A DNA stretch of 64,000 nt from Vespula vulgaris (taxonomy: Eukaryota > Arthropoda > Insecta > Hymenoptera > Vespidae): assembly GCF_905475345.1 (NCBI RefSeq), contig NC_066591.1:3647001-3711000 (forward strand), given 5' to 3'. The notes below the pieces were generated by a model, which was not told the DNA's origin, did no database searches, and worked only from the letters and a program-made list of their open reading frames with translations. A program made the position numbers and the translations under genes. The stretch's first letter is position 1, and every line of letters begins with the position of its first letter. This document shows positions 63,794-64,000 of the stretch, in pieces.

Positions 63794-63862
<69 letters not shown>
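63637..63862. repeat. (CT)n and (GA)n tracts in inverted arrangement
   Basis: CT at 63637-63683 and GA at 63793-63862 on one strand, separated by about 110 bases. They could pair as a stem of more than 40 bp. Confidence 0.85.
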
Positions 63863-64000
63863 TGCAGACGTGCATAATAAACGTGAATAAACAAATAAGA
63901 TTGCAGATAGAAAAAATAAAACGACGGAAACTTATATAGGTGAGCACATTTATATAGTCATGTGTGAACACTTATGCCATACATATGCATGTAAGTAAAT

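Larger units (their letters stand above)
48074..64000. other. Sequence upstream of the gene: leader, promoter or intergenic DNA
   Basis: Sixteen kilobases to the right of the start codon contain no recognisable coding gene on either strand. The zone holds the uORF at 48416-48544, many microsatellites, a 13-bp minisatellite, two mariner-like elements, several inverted repeats and a few non-repetitive blocks (52760-52960, 56560-56790, 58080-58300, 59130-59330, 60170-60345, 62050-62240) that might include leader exons or control elements. No TATA box or initiator can be assigned with confidence. Confidence 0.6.

Overview
The window is AT-rich eukaryotic DNA dominated by introns and simple-sequence repeats. 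It contains one recognisable gene, on the minus strand. Small exons with GT-AG borders, introns from 0.5 to 24 kb, dense (TA)n, (GA)n, (GATA)n and homopolymer tracts, and mariner-like repeat ends suggest an insect, most likely a hymenopteran (bee, wasp or ant). The order-level call is an inference from style, not from a marker gene.

The gene runs right to left. Nine coding exons (48073-48038, 37749-37632, 13740-13662, 11556-11397, 10291-10037, 5523-5376, 4763-4452, 3826-3619, 3118-2946) join in matching phase into the first 496 residues of a presynaptic active-zone scaffold of the RIM/Piccolo family. An eight-cysteine zinc finger (C92 to C139) resembles the Piccolo/Bassoon type more than the classical RIM type, and no Rab3-binding helix is seen before it. 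Insect Fife (Piccolo-RIM related) is therefore the favoured name and Rim the alternative. After the finger comes a basic, serine-rich linker with eight RRxS-type sites. The expected PDZ and C2 domains would lie beyond the left edge, so the gene is 3'-truncated by the window.

Layout: 1-2945 is intron 9 (partial). 2946-5523 holds exons 9 to 6 in compact spacing, with decayed copies of exon material inside intron 6. 5524-13740 holds introns 5 to 3 with exons 5, 4 and 3. 13741-37631 is a 23.9 kb intron 2 with several locally amplified repeats, a mariner-like MITE and one possible nested plus-strand ORF (23022-23261). 37750-48037 is intron 1. 48074-64000 is upstream sequence (5' leader, promoter, possible upstream non-coding exons, or intergenic) with a 42-codon upstream ORF and several inverted repeats.

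No tRNA, rRNA, CRISPR, viral or bacterial gene was recognised. The most unusual content is the exon-derived duplication relic in intron 6, five separate arrays of diverged 70-370 bp tandem repeats inside introns, a small mariner-type MITE family, and G-quadruplex-type tracts on the strand that is the template for the gene.
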